DNA from: Lysobacter enzymogenes | Lineage (GTDB): Bacteria > Pseudomonadota > Gammaproteobacteria > Xanthomonadales > Xanthomonadaceae | NCBI RefSeq assembly: GCF_900106525.1 | Contig: NZ_FNOG01000002.1 | Location: 342,850-396,617, forward strand | Direction of reading: 5' to 3' | Length of the DNA stretch: 53,768 nt | Part shown: one piece after another, positions 16,431-29,752 of the stretch | Position numbering within the stretch: the first letter of the stretch is position 1 | Layout: each line of letters starts with the position of its first letter | The notes under the pieces: generated by a model | Database searches by the model: none | Seen by the model: only the letters and a program-made list of their open reading frames with translations | Told to the model about the DNA's origin: nothing | Position numbers and translations under genes: made by a program

Positions 16431-16458
16431 ATCGTAGGGGCGGCGCGGCGGGAGTCAA
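16431..16458 (-). promoter_or_regulatory. sigma-70-type promoter of the EF-G leader
   Basis: On the minus strand, TTGACT (16453-16458) and TACGAT (16431-16436) with a 16-base spacer match 5/6 and 4/6 of the consensus, unusually good for this GC-rich window. The predicted start of transcription is near 16424, giving a 5' leader of about 370 bases before the EF-G start codon. Confidence 0.7.
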
Positions 16459-16520
16459 GCCGCGCGGGGGTTTGCGCGATGGGATTTATCGTTCCAAACC
16501 CCGCGCTGCCGCGTTCGCCC

Positions 16521-16621
16521 CCTGTAGGAGCGGCGCGAGCCGCGACCGCGACAACGCAACCATGACGAAGGTTGCGGCGTAGTTGCGTTGTCGCAGTCGC
16601 GGCTTGCGCCGCTCCTACAGG
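16521..16621. repeat. REP pair (GTAGGAGC family)
   Basis: Two long inverted arms beginning CCTGTAGGAGCGGCGCGAGC and ending GGCTTGCGCCGCTCCTACAGG form a ~40-bp imperfect stem, extended by GCGACAACGCAAC/GTTGCGTTGTCGC. It lies between the condensin operon end and the EF-G promoter and may protect the condensin transcript 3' end. Confidence 0.9.
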
Positions 16622-16638
16622 TAGATCGCGAAGCCGCG

Positions 16639-19438
16639 TTACGCGGCCTTGCCCTTGGCTTCGACCTGGCGCTTGAGCACCGCCACCGGCTCGGCCCAGG
16701 TGTTGCCGCCGCGGCGCTTGCTCGTGGTCAGCACCAGGTCCGACGGGTCGAACACGTTGAGGTTATGCGTGATCGGCGTGGTCAGGATGTACTGCGCGTC
16801 GGTGGCGCGCAGGAAGCGGCCGACCTTCTCGATGTTGAACACGTCCAGGTGGGCGAAGGGTTCGTCGATGAACACGAAGCCGCCCGGCTGGTCTTCGTCG
16901 CGCAGCAGCGCCACCAGCAGCAGCAGCGACTTCATCACCTGCTGGCCGCCGGAGGCCTCGCCGTCGTCCAGGCCGATCCAGCCCTTGCGGTCGAAGTCGA
17001 AGCGCACCGACAGGCCGGCCTGGGCCAGCGCCACGTCGTTGTTGGCCAGTTCCGGCATGTCGGCGTCGACGCCGATGCCGGCCAGCTCGCCGAGCGCGGC
17101 CAGGTTCTTCTTGTAGCGGCGCACGGTCGCGCGCAGCACGTTGATGTAGGCGCCGCGCGCTTCCTCGGTGAGGCGCTTGGCGCGATCGAGATGGCCTTCG
17201 CGGCGCATGATCGAACTGGCCAGCTCGTCGTGGTCGGCGCCGATCTTGTCGCGCATCGGCACGCACGACTCGTCGGTCACGAAGCCGCCGCGTTCCAGGC
17301 GGTCGTCGATGCGCTCCATCTCGCGGCGCACCGCCGAGGCGCTTTCGTATTCCTCGCGCGCGGCGTGCAGCGCAGCCGCGGTGCGCCAGGATTCGGGCAT
17401 GAGCCCGCGCTTGCGCCGGTAATCGACGATGCGCTGGATCAGGCTCTGGCGCTCGCCGTTGATCTGCTGGGAACGCTCGCGCAGCTCGCGCGCCAGCGCG
17501 TCGATCTGGCCCTGGCGCTTGGCCGCAGCGATGCCTTCGGCCTTGTCCTGGTCGCCGGCCGCGTCGATGCGCGCGCGCGCTTCGGCCAACGCCGCGGCGG
17601 CGGCGGCGGCGGTTTCGGCCAGCTCCGGCAGGCGCTCGGCCGCGGCGGCGAATTCGCCGGCGCGGGTCACCAATTCCTGGGTCGCATCCAGGCCGAGCAG
17701 GCGCGACTGGTCCGCGTCCACGCGCTGGCTCAGTTCCTGCAACTCGGCTTCGCGCGCCTGCGCGCGCTGGACGATGGTTTCCTGCTCGGCGCGCAGTTCG
17801 GCCAGTTGCGACTGGCGCGCGCCGCTGCCGAAGTGCTGCTGGCCGCCGCCGATGTGGCGGCCGCCGCGGCTTTCGCGCAGATAGCCCTTCTGGGTGATCC
17901 AGTCCTGCTGCGCCGGCAGGCGCGAGCCGTGCTCGATGTCGGTGACGCGGCGGATGCGGTCGAGCTGGCGCGGCAGCCACGCCGGCGGATCGGCCGAGAA
18001 GCGCACCACTTCCAGCAGCGAACCGGCGCTGGGCTTGGGCACCGGCGCGCGTTCGGCGACGATGAAGTGGCGGTACTGCTGGCTTTCGCCGAGCTGCCAC
18101 GCGGCGCGCGCGTCCTTCGGGTTTTCCAGCACCAACAGATGCCGGTACGGCGCCAGCACCGCTTCGACCGCGACCGACCATTGCGGATCGACGATCTCGA
18201 CCAGTTCGGTCAGCACCCGGTGGTCGATGTTCGACTTGAGCAGGCTGGCGCGGAAATCGCGCTCGAACGGCTCGACGATGCGTCCGCCGCCGCTGAGCGC
18301 GGCCAACTGCGCGGCCAGCTCGCCGGCGCGCTTGCGGTCGCGCTCGGCTTCCAGCTTCAGCTCGGCCTGGCGGCGGCGGCCGTTCTCGACCGCGGCGCTG
18401 AGCGAGTCCACGTCCAAATCGCCGCGCTGGGCCTGCAGCTTGGCCAGTTCGTCGCGGCGCTTGACCAGCATTTCCGCGTCGCGCGCGGCGTCGCGGGCCT
18501 GGGTGAAGGCCTGTTCGCTGGCGCCGACCTGACGGCGCGCCTCGCGCATGGCTTCGACCAGGGTCTCGCGACCGCCCGAAGCGATCTGGTCCTCGCGCTG
18601 CATCTCGTCGAGCATGCGCTCGCGTTCGCGCAGCGCGCGGCGCAGGCCGGTCAGGCGCGGCTTGGCGCCTTCGATGGCGTTGCGCTGGTCGGCCAGTTCG
18701 ACCTTGGGCGCGATCTCGCTTTCCAGGCGCTGGCGCTGGCCGCGCAGCGCGTTGTATTCCTCGAACGAGCGCACGTCGGCCTTGGCCGATTCCAAACGCA
18801 GATGCAGGCCGGCCAAGTCCTGGCCGAGCTGCTGCAATTCCTTCTCCACGTCGAACTGCTCGGTGCGCGCGCGCTGGTAGTCGTCGAGCACGGCCTTGTC
18901 TTCGAACACGTCGAAAATCAGCTGCAGCAGTTCGCGCGGCGAGTACTGGCAGAGCTTGTCGGTGGCGCCCTGCTCGAGCGTGAGCACGCGGCAGATCGCC
19001 CGGGTCAGGCCGGCGCCGGCCAGACGCACGCGGTAATCGCGCACGCCGAGCCATTCGCCGCCCTGCTCCAGCGTCTCCACCGGCACGTCGCCGCCGACGA
19101 TCTGGTAGTCGCGGCTCCAGTCGCCGCCGCGCTTGCGGATGCGGCAGGCGAGCGTGACCTGATCGTCCTTGATCGGGAAGAACGGCCGGCCGCCGCGGCG
19201 GTCGGGGCTGTTGCTGACCACCGCGCGCAGCCAGGCATAAGGCTTGCCGTTGTGGCGCAGGTAGGTCTTGTAGTCGCGCGCGGTGTCGCGGTCTTCGATC
19301 GCCAGCAGGGTGCGCAGCGCATCGAGCAAGGTGGTCTTGCCCGAACCGTTGGGGCCGACCACGGTGACGATGGACGCGTCCAGCGGCAGTTGGAAGCGCT
19401 GCCAGTAATCCCAGTGCACGACTTCGAGCGAGCGGAAC

Positions 19439-19446
<8 letters not shown>
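16639..19446 (-). CDS. mksB: SMC-like ATPase of an MksBEF-type condensin
   Basis: A 935-residue SMC-family ATPase, the motor of a bacterial condensin that should extrude DNA loops. The Walker A motif GPNGSGKTTLLDAL is near residues 30-43. Coiled coil (Gln/Glu/Arg/Ala-rich) runs from about 190 to 390. A hinge-like region at about 400-560 includes VDPQWSVAVEAVLAPYRHLL. The returning coil is at about 570-740. The signature ASGGQQVMKS and Walker B FVFIDEPFAHLD lie close to the C-terminus. The length is near that of MksB and far shorter than MukB. The start ATG 19446 overlaps the previous gene by 8 bases. It is third in the kleisin/winged-helix/SMC operon. JetC (Wadjet SMC) is the alternative label. 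Confidence 0.85.
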
Positions 19447-24273
<4,827 letters not shown>

Positions 24274-24278
24274 GCCAC

Positions 24279-24308
24279 GCACACACACATATATATGTAT
24301 GTGTGTGC
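24279..24308. repeat. 30-bp alternating purine-pyrimidine palindrome
   Basis: GCACACACACAT, then ATATATGTATGTGTGTGC: 30 bases in strict purine/pyrimidine alternation and nearly self-complementary, 6 bases past the fadH stop. It can form a hairpin or Z-DNA-prone tract and may serve as the transcript end. Confidence 0.85.
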
Positions 24309-24312
24309 GGCC

Positions 24313-24415
24313 CCCTGTAGGAGCGACGCGAGTCGCGACCGCGACAACTCAACTACGCCGCTGCTTTCATCGCAGTTGCGTTGCCGCAGTCGCGACTCGC
24401 GTCGCTCCTGCAGGG
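24313..24415. repeat. REP pair (GTAGGAGC family, GAGTCGC variant)
   Basis: Inverted arms CCCTGTAGGAGCGACGCGAG...GACTCGCGTCGCTCCTGCAGGG, with inner GCGACAACTCAACT/CAGTTGCGTTGCCGC. It has the same architecture and spacing as 16521-16621 but with a compensatory GAGTCGC substitution in both arms, which keeps the stem paired. Confidence 0.88.
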
Positions 24416-24965
24416 CGCCATCGCGGCATCCTCGCAGGCGCTCGCCCCACCGCGCACCCGATCAGATAGGGCAATGCGCGACCGCTTACCCCAATCGGTG
24501 GGGTTGGCTTGGCCGTCATGGCCCGAAATCCCACCCCGAGCGGAGTCCACCGTCGCCCGGAGACGCCAAACACCCCTCCCCCACTTTGCTGAACCGGCTC
24601 GCTCACACAAGGGTGAGACAACCTCGGCACGCTTCGTGCCGGCACAAAGCCTTTCAGAACCAAGCACCTAGCGCCTGTTCAGAATAAAAACTCCAACCAA
24701 ATTAGAAACTTGGATTTTGTCGTTCAGTCTTGGTTTGGATTCGCGTCGCTACCGTTCGCCGACTTTTCCGCCGCCCCTGCAGAGGCGGCACCCACCACCG
24801 CCCCGGGCGCTCATTTGCCCCCGGTCCCGGTGACGGGGCAAAAGCGCGCCGCTAGAGCCGCTGCCCTCCCCAGTACGCCATGTCGGCCTCACCGCCGTCC
24901 CTTTCCTCCGCTGCGGAGGATGGACGACCCAGTGCGGCCCGACGCAACGGAGCAAGGAGTCCGAT
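24416..24965. other. gene-free region with an AT-rich patch
   Basis: About 550 bases without a credible gene. It includes a hairpin CGGCACG-CTT-CGTGCCG near 24631-24647 and a clearly lower-GC patch (24670-24735: AATAAAAACTCC, CAAATTAGAAACTTGGATTTTG) that differs from its surroundings. It may hold the promoter of the cell-wall hydrolase gene, an unrecognised small RNA or a decayed insertion; none can be assigned. Confidence 0.4.
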
Positions 24966-25424
24966 ATGAAACTGGCTTGGATATTGTGGCTGGCCTCCGT
25001 GCTTCCGCCGCAGACCGCCGATTCGCTGTGCCTGAGCACCACCGTCTACCTGGAAGCCCGCGACCAGTCCCAACGCGGCCAGCAAGCCGTCGCCGAAGTG
25101 GCCCTGCGCCGCCGCGACAGCGGCCTGTGGGGCGACACCGTGTGCGAGGTCGTCACCGCCAACAAGCAGTTCGCCCCGACCCTGGTCTCGCCGGGCACGC
25201 GCCTGAGCAATTCCGAAGCCTGGGCCGAGTCCGTCAACGTGGCCCTGGCCGCGGAGCGCAACTGGGCCCTGCCGGCCGGTCAGCGCAAGGAGATCGTACC
25301 GGGCGCGAGCCACTTCGCCGCCCACGCCATCGCCAGCCCGTCGTGGCGCAATGCCTATCAGGTGGCGACGATCGGCGATCACACGTTCTACAAAGTGCAG
25401 GCGCTCAAGCCGCGGCGCGGCTGA
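24966..25424 (+). CDS. SleB-like cell wall hydrolase
   Basis: A 152-residue secreted protein matching the SleB-type hydrolase_2 family, which cuts peptidoglycan (lytic transglycosylase-like). The N-terminal 18 residues form a hydrophobic signal (LAWILWLASVLPPQ). The signature CLSTTVYLEARDQSQRGQQA includes the catalytic Glu in YLEAR, followed by VAEVALRR and VCEVVTANKQF. The C-terminal ATIGDHTFY is the family's usual closing motif. The start ATG 24966 has AAGGAGT 5 bases upstream. It is short and single-domain, without the cell-wall binding repeats of spore enzymes; in Gram-negatives this form probably works in periplasmic peptidoglycan remodelling. Confidence 0.88.
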   Translation: MKLAWILWLASVLPPQTADSLCLSTTVYLEARDQSQRGQQAVAEVALRRRDSGLWGDTVCEVVTANKQFAPTLVSPGTRLSNSEAWAESVNVALAAERNWALPAGQRKEIVPGASHFAAHAIASPSWRNAYQVATIGDHTFYKVQALKPRRG

Positions 25425-25522
25425 GCCAGGCCGCTTCGTAACGCAGCGTTGCATCGGCTTGCTTGAGCATTTCCCTCTGGACCGGCGATAGTCGCCGGCT
25501 CACTACCACAGGGTCGCCACTG

Positions 25523-26131
25523 ATGAAGCTCTACAGCAAGCCCGGCGCGTGCTCCACCGCCGATCACATCGCGTTGCAATGGGCCGGCGGCAAGTTCGAA
25601 GTCGAGATCGTCGACAAGGACACGATGAAGGCGCCGGCGTTCCTGGCGATCAATCCGGCCGGCGCGGTGCCGGCGGTGGTCGACGGCGAGTTCGTGCTGA
25701 CCCAGAACTCGGCGATCATGGGCTACATCGCCGACACCTTCCCGCAGGCGCAACTGGCCGGCGACGGCAGCGCGCAACAGCGCGCCGAAGCCGCGCGTTG
25801 GCTGGCGTACTGCAACTCCGACATCCATCCGGCGTTCGTGCCGATCTTCTCGCCGGGCAAGTTCCATCCCGATCCCGCCCAGGCCGACGTGGTGCGCCAG
25901 ACCGCGCGCGAGCGTCTGCGCGCGATGTACGCCGCCGCCGACGAGCGCCTGGCCGATCGCCAGTGGCTGGCCGGTTTCCGCAGCTACGCCGATCCGTATC
26001 TCTACATCACCCTGCGCTGGGCCGCCGCGACCAAGGTCGATCTGTCTGGCTACGAGCACCTGGCCGCGTTCAAGCAGCGCATGGAAGCCGACAGCGGCGT
26101 GCAGGCTGCGCTGAAGGCCGAAGGCCTGTAA
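25523..26131 (+). CDS. beta-class glutathione S-transferase
   Basis: A 202-residue cytosolic GST. The thioredoxin-like N-terminal domain (MKLYSKPGACSTADHIALQW) has Cys10 in the position typical of bacterial beta-class enzymes, and NPAGAVPAVV with the cis-Pro. The helical C-terminal domain includes WLAYCNSDIHPAF and SYADPYLYITLRWA. The length matches the family. The start is ATG 25523; an upstream in-frame ATG at 25463 is less likely, since it adds 20 atypical residues. A terminator follows. Confidence 0.93.
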   Translation: MKLYSKPGACSTADHIALQWAGGKFEVEIVDKDTMKAPAFLAINPAGAVPAVVDGEFVLTQNSAIMGYIADTFPQAQLAGDGSAQQRAEAARWLAYCNSDIHPAFVPIFSPGKFHPDPAQADVVRQTARERLRAMYAAADERLADRQWLAGFRSYADPYLYITLRWAAATKVDLSGYEHLAAFKQRMEADSGVQAALKAEGL

Positions 26132-26156
26132 GCGCGTAGCGCTGCGGCAATACCCG

Positions 26157-26192
26157 ATCCTCCCGGTGCGTTGCGCCGGGGGGATTTTTTTT
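26157..26192 (+). terminator. intrinsic terminator of the GST gene
   Basis: ATCC-TCCCGG-TGCG pairs with GCG-CCGGGGGGAT around a short loop, followed by TTTTTTTTG. It lies about 25 bases past the GST stop. Confidence 0.88.
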
Positions 26193-26328
26193 GTCGGCGC
26201 TTATCGGGTCGCGCGGCGCGGCGCGCGACTGCTGTCGCAGCAGCTCGCGTTTGCGGGCTGCGCGCGTATCGGGACGATGCTTGTTGAGAGCCGTGCCAGT
26301 CGAAAGCAGCTCTATCTGAAAACCGCGC

Positions 26329-26838
26329 TCACGCGCCCGCGGCGAACTGCGCCTCGATCTGCGCGGCGACTTCGTCCTTACGCGCCTTGGCCAGCGCCGC
26401 GCTCAGCTCCGGCAACACTGCCGCCAGTTCGTCGCTGTTGCTGCAGCGCTCGATCTTGAGCTGGAGGAAATAGCCGCGCAGCCCGAGGTGATCGCGCACC
26501 GCCTCGCTCATCAGCGAATACAGCGCCTGATAGCGCTGCGCCGGCGGCGAGGCCGCCGCATCGGCCGACGCGGACGCCGCCGCCGCGCGCACCGGCGCCT
26601 GCGCGGCCAGGCTCGCAGCAACCGCGGCCGAGGACGCGATCAAGCCCATGCCTTCCAGTTGTTCCAGCGCATCGGCCGGGCCGTGCAGGCTGACCGCCAG
26701 TTCGCGCAGGTGGCGCGCGCTGCGTTCGCCGTCGACGATCAGCAGGATCGAACGCAGCATCGGCGGCAACTTGCGCGTGCGGTGTTCGATCTCGTCGCGG
26801 CCTTCGTTGGTCTTCACCGGAACGTCGCTGTCGCGCAT
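26329..26838 (-). CDS. uncharacterised 169-residue soluble protein
   Basis: I do not recognise a named family. ATG 26838 follows AGGAAGAGCT. Residues 15-70 are a compact charged/hydrophobic segment (EIEHRTRKLPPMLRSILLIV; LAVSLHGPADALEQLEGMGL) resembling a small winged-helix or regulator-like fold. Residues 70-95 are an Ala/Ser low-complexity linker (VAASLAAQAPVRAAAASASA). Residues 98-165 are helical (RYQALYSLMSEAVRDHLGLR; LAAVLPELSAALAKARKDEV). There is no signal peptide or membrane segment. Codon use is normal, so it is a genuine gene. It lies downstream of prpC but beyond a strong terminator, so is independently transcribed. Confidence 0.75.
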   Translation of the reverse strand: MRDSDVPVKTNEGRDEIEHRTRKLPPMLRSILLIVDGERSARHLRELAVSLHGPADALEQLEGMGLIASSAAVAASLAAQAPVRAAAASASADAAASPPAQRYQALYSLMSEAVRDHLGLRGYFLQLKIERCSNSDELAAVLPELSAALAKARKDEVAAQIEAQFAAGA

Positions 26839-27016
26839 AGCTCTTCCTCGTGCTCGATGCTTCCTTGTCGCGCCGCCGCCGAGGCGCGAGCGCGCCGCAT
26901 GCCTGGCGGCACCGGACTATGCCATCGCAACGTGCATGCGTTCTGTGTCGCATTCGACGTTAGCCGCATGCGGACGCAGGTCAACCACCGACGCTCGCGC
27001 GCTTCGCGCGGGCATG

Positions 27017-27046
27017 AAAAAGGCCAGGCTCGCGCCTGGCCTTTTT
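27017..27046 (-). terminator. perfect intrinsic terminator after prpC
   Basis: A 13-bp perfect stem AAAAAGGCCAGGC/GCCTGGCCTTTTT with a 4-base loop, 46 bases past the prpC stop. The symmetrical A/T ends make it functional on both strands. Confidence 0.95.
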
Positions 27047-27091
27047 CGTTCGCGTCTTGCGTTTACGCCGCCGGGCGGGCCCGGCCGAGGC

Positions 27092-28243
27092 TCAACGCTT
27101 TTCGATCGGCACGTACTGGCGATCTTCCGGGCCGGTGTAGTTCGCGCTCGGGCGGATGATCTTGCCGTCCTCGCGCTGCTCGATCACGTGCGCGCTCCAG
27201 CCGGTGGTGCGGGCGATCACGAACAGCGGGGTGAACATCGGCGTGGGAATGCCCATCATGTGATAGGCCGACGCCGAGTACCAATCCAGGTTCGGGAACA
27301 TCTTCTTGGTGTCCCACATCAGGTTCTCGATGCGCTCGCTGACGTCGAACAGGGTCTGGTTGCCGCCGTCCTTGCACAACGCGCGCGAGATCTCCTTGAT
27401 GATCGGGTTGCGCGGATCGCCGACCGTATAGACCGGATGGCCGAAGCCGATCACGATCTCCTTGCGTTCGACCCGGGCGCGGATGTCGGCCTCGGCTTCG
27501 TCGGCGTCGTTGTAGCGCGAGATGATGTCCATCGCCACTTCGTTGGCGCCGCCGTGCTTGGGGCCGCGCAGCGCGCCGATCGCGCCGGTGATGCACGAAT
27601 GCAGGTCCGAGCCGGTGCCGGCGATGACGCGGGCGGTGAAGGTGCTCGCGTTGAACTCGTGTTCGGCGTAGAGGATCAGCGACTTGTCCAGCGAATCGGC
27701 CAGCAGCTCGCTCGGCGGCTCGCCGTGCAGCAGGTGCAGGAAGTGCGCGGCGACCGAGTCGTCGTCGGTCTCGCAGTCGATGCGGCGGCCGTTGCGGGTG
27801 AAGTGCCACCAGTACAGCAGCATCGAGCCGAAGCTGGCGATCAGGCGGTCGGCGATGTCGCGCGCTTCGCTGGCCGGATGGCCTTCGCGCTCGGGCAGCA
27901 CCGTGCCCAGCACCGAGCAACCGGTGCGCAGCACGTCCATCGGGTGGGCGTTGGCCGGCACCAGTTCCAGCGCTTCGGTCACGATCGCCGGCAGGCCGCG
28001 CAGGCGCTTGAGCTTGGTCTTGTAGGCCTTGAGCTGCGAGGCGGTCGGCAGCACGCCGTGGACCAGCAGGTGCGAGACTTCCTCGAAGGTGGACTGGGTC
28101 GCCAGGTCGTGGATGTCGTAGCCGCGGTAATGCAGATCGTTGCCGCTGCGGCCGACGGTGCACAGCGCGGTGTTGCCCGCGGCGGTGCCGCTGAGGGCGA
28201 CGGATTTCTTGGGCTTGGGCAGGGTCGATTGGGTATCGCTCAT
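27092..28243 (-). CDS. prpC: 2-methylcitrate synthase
   Basis: A 383-residue citrate-synthase-family enzyme that condenses propionyl-CoA with oxaloacetate to 2-methylcitrate, the committed step of the methylcitrate cycle. The start ATG 28243 follows AGGAAGGACC. Catalytic motifs are [13 protein letters not shown], with a catalytic His, and [13 protein letters not shown] with the second His. The C-terminal [20 protein letters not shown] carries the family's acidic and Arg residues. The short N-terminus ([20 protein letters not shown]) is typical of PrpC rather than GltA. It lies downstream of prpB on the same strand, separated by 222 bases of palindromic repeats, so co-transcription is possible but not tight. 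Confidence 0.94.
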   Translation of the reverse strand: MSDTQSTLPKPKKSVALSGTAAGNTALCTVGRSGNDLHYRGYDIHDLATQSTFEEVSHLLVHGVLPTASQLKAYKTKLKRLRGLPAIVTEALELVPANAHPMDVLRTGCSVLGTVLPEREGHPASEARDIADRLIASFGSMLLYWWHFTRNGRRIDCETDDDSVAAHFLHLLHGEPPSELLADSLDKSLILYAEHEFNASTFTARVIAGTGSDLHSCITGAIGALRGPKHGGANEVAMDIISRYNDADEAEADIRARVERKEIVIGFGHPVYTVGDPRNPIIKEISRALCKDGGNQTLFDVSERIENLMWDTKKMFPNLDWYSASAYHMMGIPTPMFTPLFVIARTTGWSAHVIEQREDGKIIRPSANYTGPEDRQYVPIEKR

Positions 28244-28276
28244 GGTCCTTCCTCGATGAAAGTGGTCTTTTCTGCT

Positions 28277-28465
28277 CCCTCTCCCGCTCCGCGGGAGAGG
28301 GTTGGGGTGAGGGCGCGCAAACGTCCAGCTGCATCGCTGGATTGAAATCGCGCCTGCCCTCATCCGGCCCCCTGCCTACGCAGGGGCAGGCTCTTCGGGC
28401 CACCTTCTCCCGCTAGCGGGAGAAGGAAAAAACATCGGGTCCCCCGCAAGCGGGAGAAGAAAAAA
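28277..28465. repeat. CTCTCCCGC-type palindromic repeats between prpB and prpC
   Basis: Three related hairpins: CTCTCCCGC-TCC-GCGGGAGAG (followed by GGTTGGGGTGAGGG); the perfect 24-bp palindrome at 28403-28426 (CCTTCTCCCGCT and its complement); and CCCGCAAGCGGG with a flanking AGAAG. This CCCTCACCCCAACCCTCTCCC element is widespread in proteobacterial intergenic regions. It probably modulates the prpB-prpC message. Confidence 0.85.
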
Positions 28466-29353
28466 TCAACCGCCCTTCTTGGCGAACAACGCGTCGAGCT
28501 TGTTCTCGAACGCGTGATAGCCGATGCGGTCGTACAGCTCGGCGCGGGTCTGCATGCTGTCGACCACGTTCTTCTGGTGGCCGTCGCGGCGGATCGATTC
28601 GTACACGTTCTCCGCCGCCTTGTTCATGGCGCGGAACGCCGACAGCGGGAACAGCTGGATGGCGACGCCGGCCGAGGCCAGTTCTTCGCGCGAGAACAGC
28701 GGGGTCTGGCCGAACTCGGTGATGTTGGCCAGCACCGGCACCTTGACCGCGTCGACGAAGCGGCGGTAGGTCGCCAGGTCGTAGGCGGCTTCGGCGAAGA
28801 TGCCGTCGGCGCCGGCCTCGACGCAGGCGATGGCGCGTTCGATCGCGGCATCGACGCCGTCGACCGCGATGGCGTCGGTGCGCGCGATCAGGAAGAAGTC
28901 GGGATCGGTCTTGGCGTCGGCCGCGGCTTTGACCCGGTCGGCCATTTCGCCGGCGCTGACGATCTCCTTGCCCGGACGATGGCCGCAGCGCTTGGCGCCG
29001 ACCTGGTCCTCGATGTGGCAGGCGGCGGCGCCGGCCTTGATCAGCGACTTGACCGTGCGTTCGATGTTGAACGCGCTCGGGCCGAAGCCGGTGTCGATGT
29101 CGACCAGCAGCGGCAGGTCGCACACGTCGGTGATGCGGCGCACGTCGATGAGCACGTCTTCGAGCGTGTTGATGCCCAGGTCCGGCAGGCCCAGCGAACC
29201 GGCGGCGACGCCGCCGCCGGAGAGGTAGATGGCGCGGTAACCGGCGCGCTTGGCCAGCAGGGCGTGATTGGCGTTGATCGCGCCGATCACCTGCAGCGGC
29301 GATTCGGCGGCGAGCGCGGCGCGGAACTTGGCGCCGGCGGAGAGCTGGGACAT
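28466..29353 (-). CDS. prpB: 2-methylisocitrate lyase
   Basis: A 295-residue ICL/PEP-mutase-superfamily enzyme that cleaves 2-methylisocitrate to pyruvate and succinate, the last step of the methylcitrate cycle. The signature [13 protein letters not shown] carries the catalytic Cys (KRCGH). The Mg-binding Asp region is [12 protein letters not shown]. Other motifs are [20 protein letters not shown] and [11 protein letters not shown]. The length equals that of E. coli PrpB. The start is ATG 29353 ([14 protein letters not shown]), with a weak ribosome site. It is upstream of prpC. No prpR-like sigma-54 regulator is present nearby. Confidence 0.95.
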   Translation of the reverse strand: MSQLSAGAKFRAALAAESPLQVIGAINANHALLAKRAGYRAIYLSGGGVAAGSLGLPDLGINTLEDVLIDVRRITDVCDLPLLVDIDTGFGPSAFNIERTVKSLIKAGAAACHIEDQVGAKRCGHRPGKEIVSAGEMADRVKAAADAKTDPDFFLIARTDAIAVDGVDAAIERAIACVEAGADGIFAEAAYDLATYRRFVDAVKVPVLANITEFGQTPLFSREELASAGVAIQLFPLSAFRAMNKAAENVYESIRRDGHQKNVVDSMQTRAELYDRIGYHAFENKLDALFAKKGG

Positions 29354-29552
29354 CTGTCTGACTCCGGGTGGCCCGGTCGGGGCGATCCGGCCATTTTAAC
29401 CCGCCGGACGTGTCGGCCGCCGATGCGCGCTGGGCGCCGGCGAGGGACGAGCGGGCTGAATGCGCAAAGCGCGCCTGGGGATTGCGGTGGGCCGGAACGA
29501 ACGCGGTGCGCTTGAAGGCCCTATTCCCGCGGCTTTCCGCGCCCCGCCAGAA

Positions 29553-29664
29553 CGTCATTCCCGCGAAGGCGGGCTCCGCTTTTATTTCGGCGAAGCCGAA
29601 CATCCAGGGCTTCACCGTGGCAGGGCTCTGAAGTCTCTGGATTCCCGCCTTCGCGGGAATGACG
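29553..29664. repeat. 112-bp composite palindromic repeat, copy B (arms inverted, core not)
   Basis: Same length and parts as 7719-7830. The asymmetric TTCGG flank lies left of the core here and right of it in copy A, so the arms are in opposite orientation. The 41-bp core (29602-29642) reads in the same direction in both copies (37 of 41 bases alike). It lies between the prpB promoter region and the SUFU gene. Confidence 0.9.
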
Positions 29665-29752
29665 TGCTGATGGCGGCGCCGGCTCTCGTGGCGCAGCGCT
29701 TGTCGCACCAGAGCGCTCTATCCGACGCGATTTCCAAACCCGCGCCCCAGCC

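Noticed and set aside
16186-16458. A 90-codon minus-strand frame through the EF-G leader
   Set aside because: It runs through the terminator and hairpins, has no ribosome site and overlaps the promoter; the 32-codon ORF in another frame fits the architecture better.
24295-24687. Several short overlapping frames on both strands after fadH
   Set aside because: They cover a REP pair and an AT-rich spacer, lack ribosome sites and have no protein-like composition.
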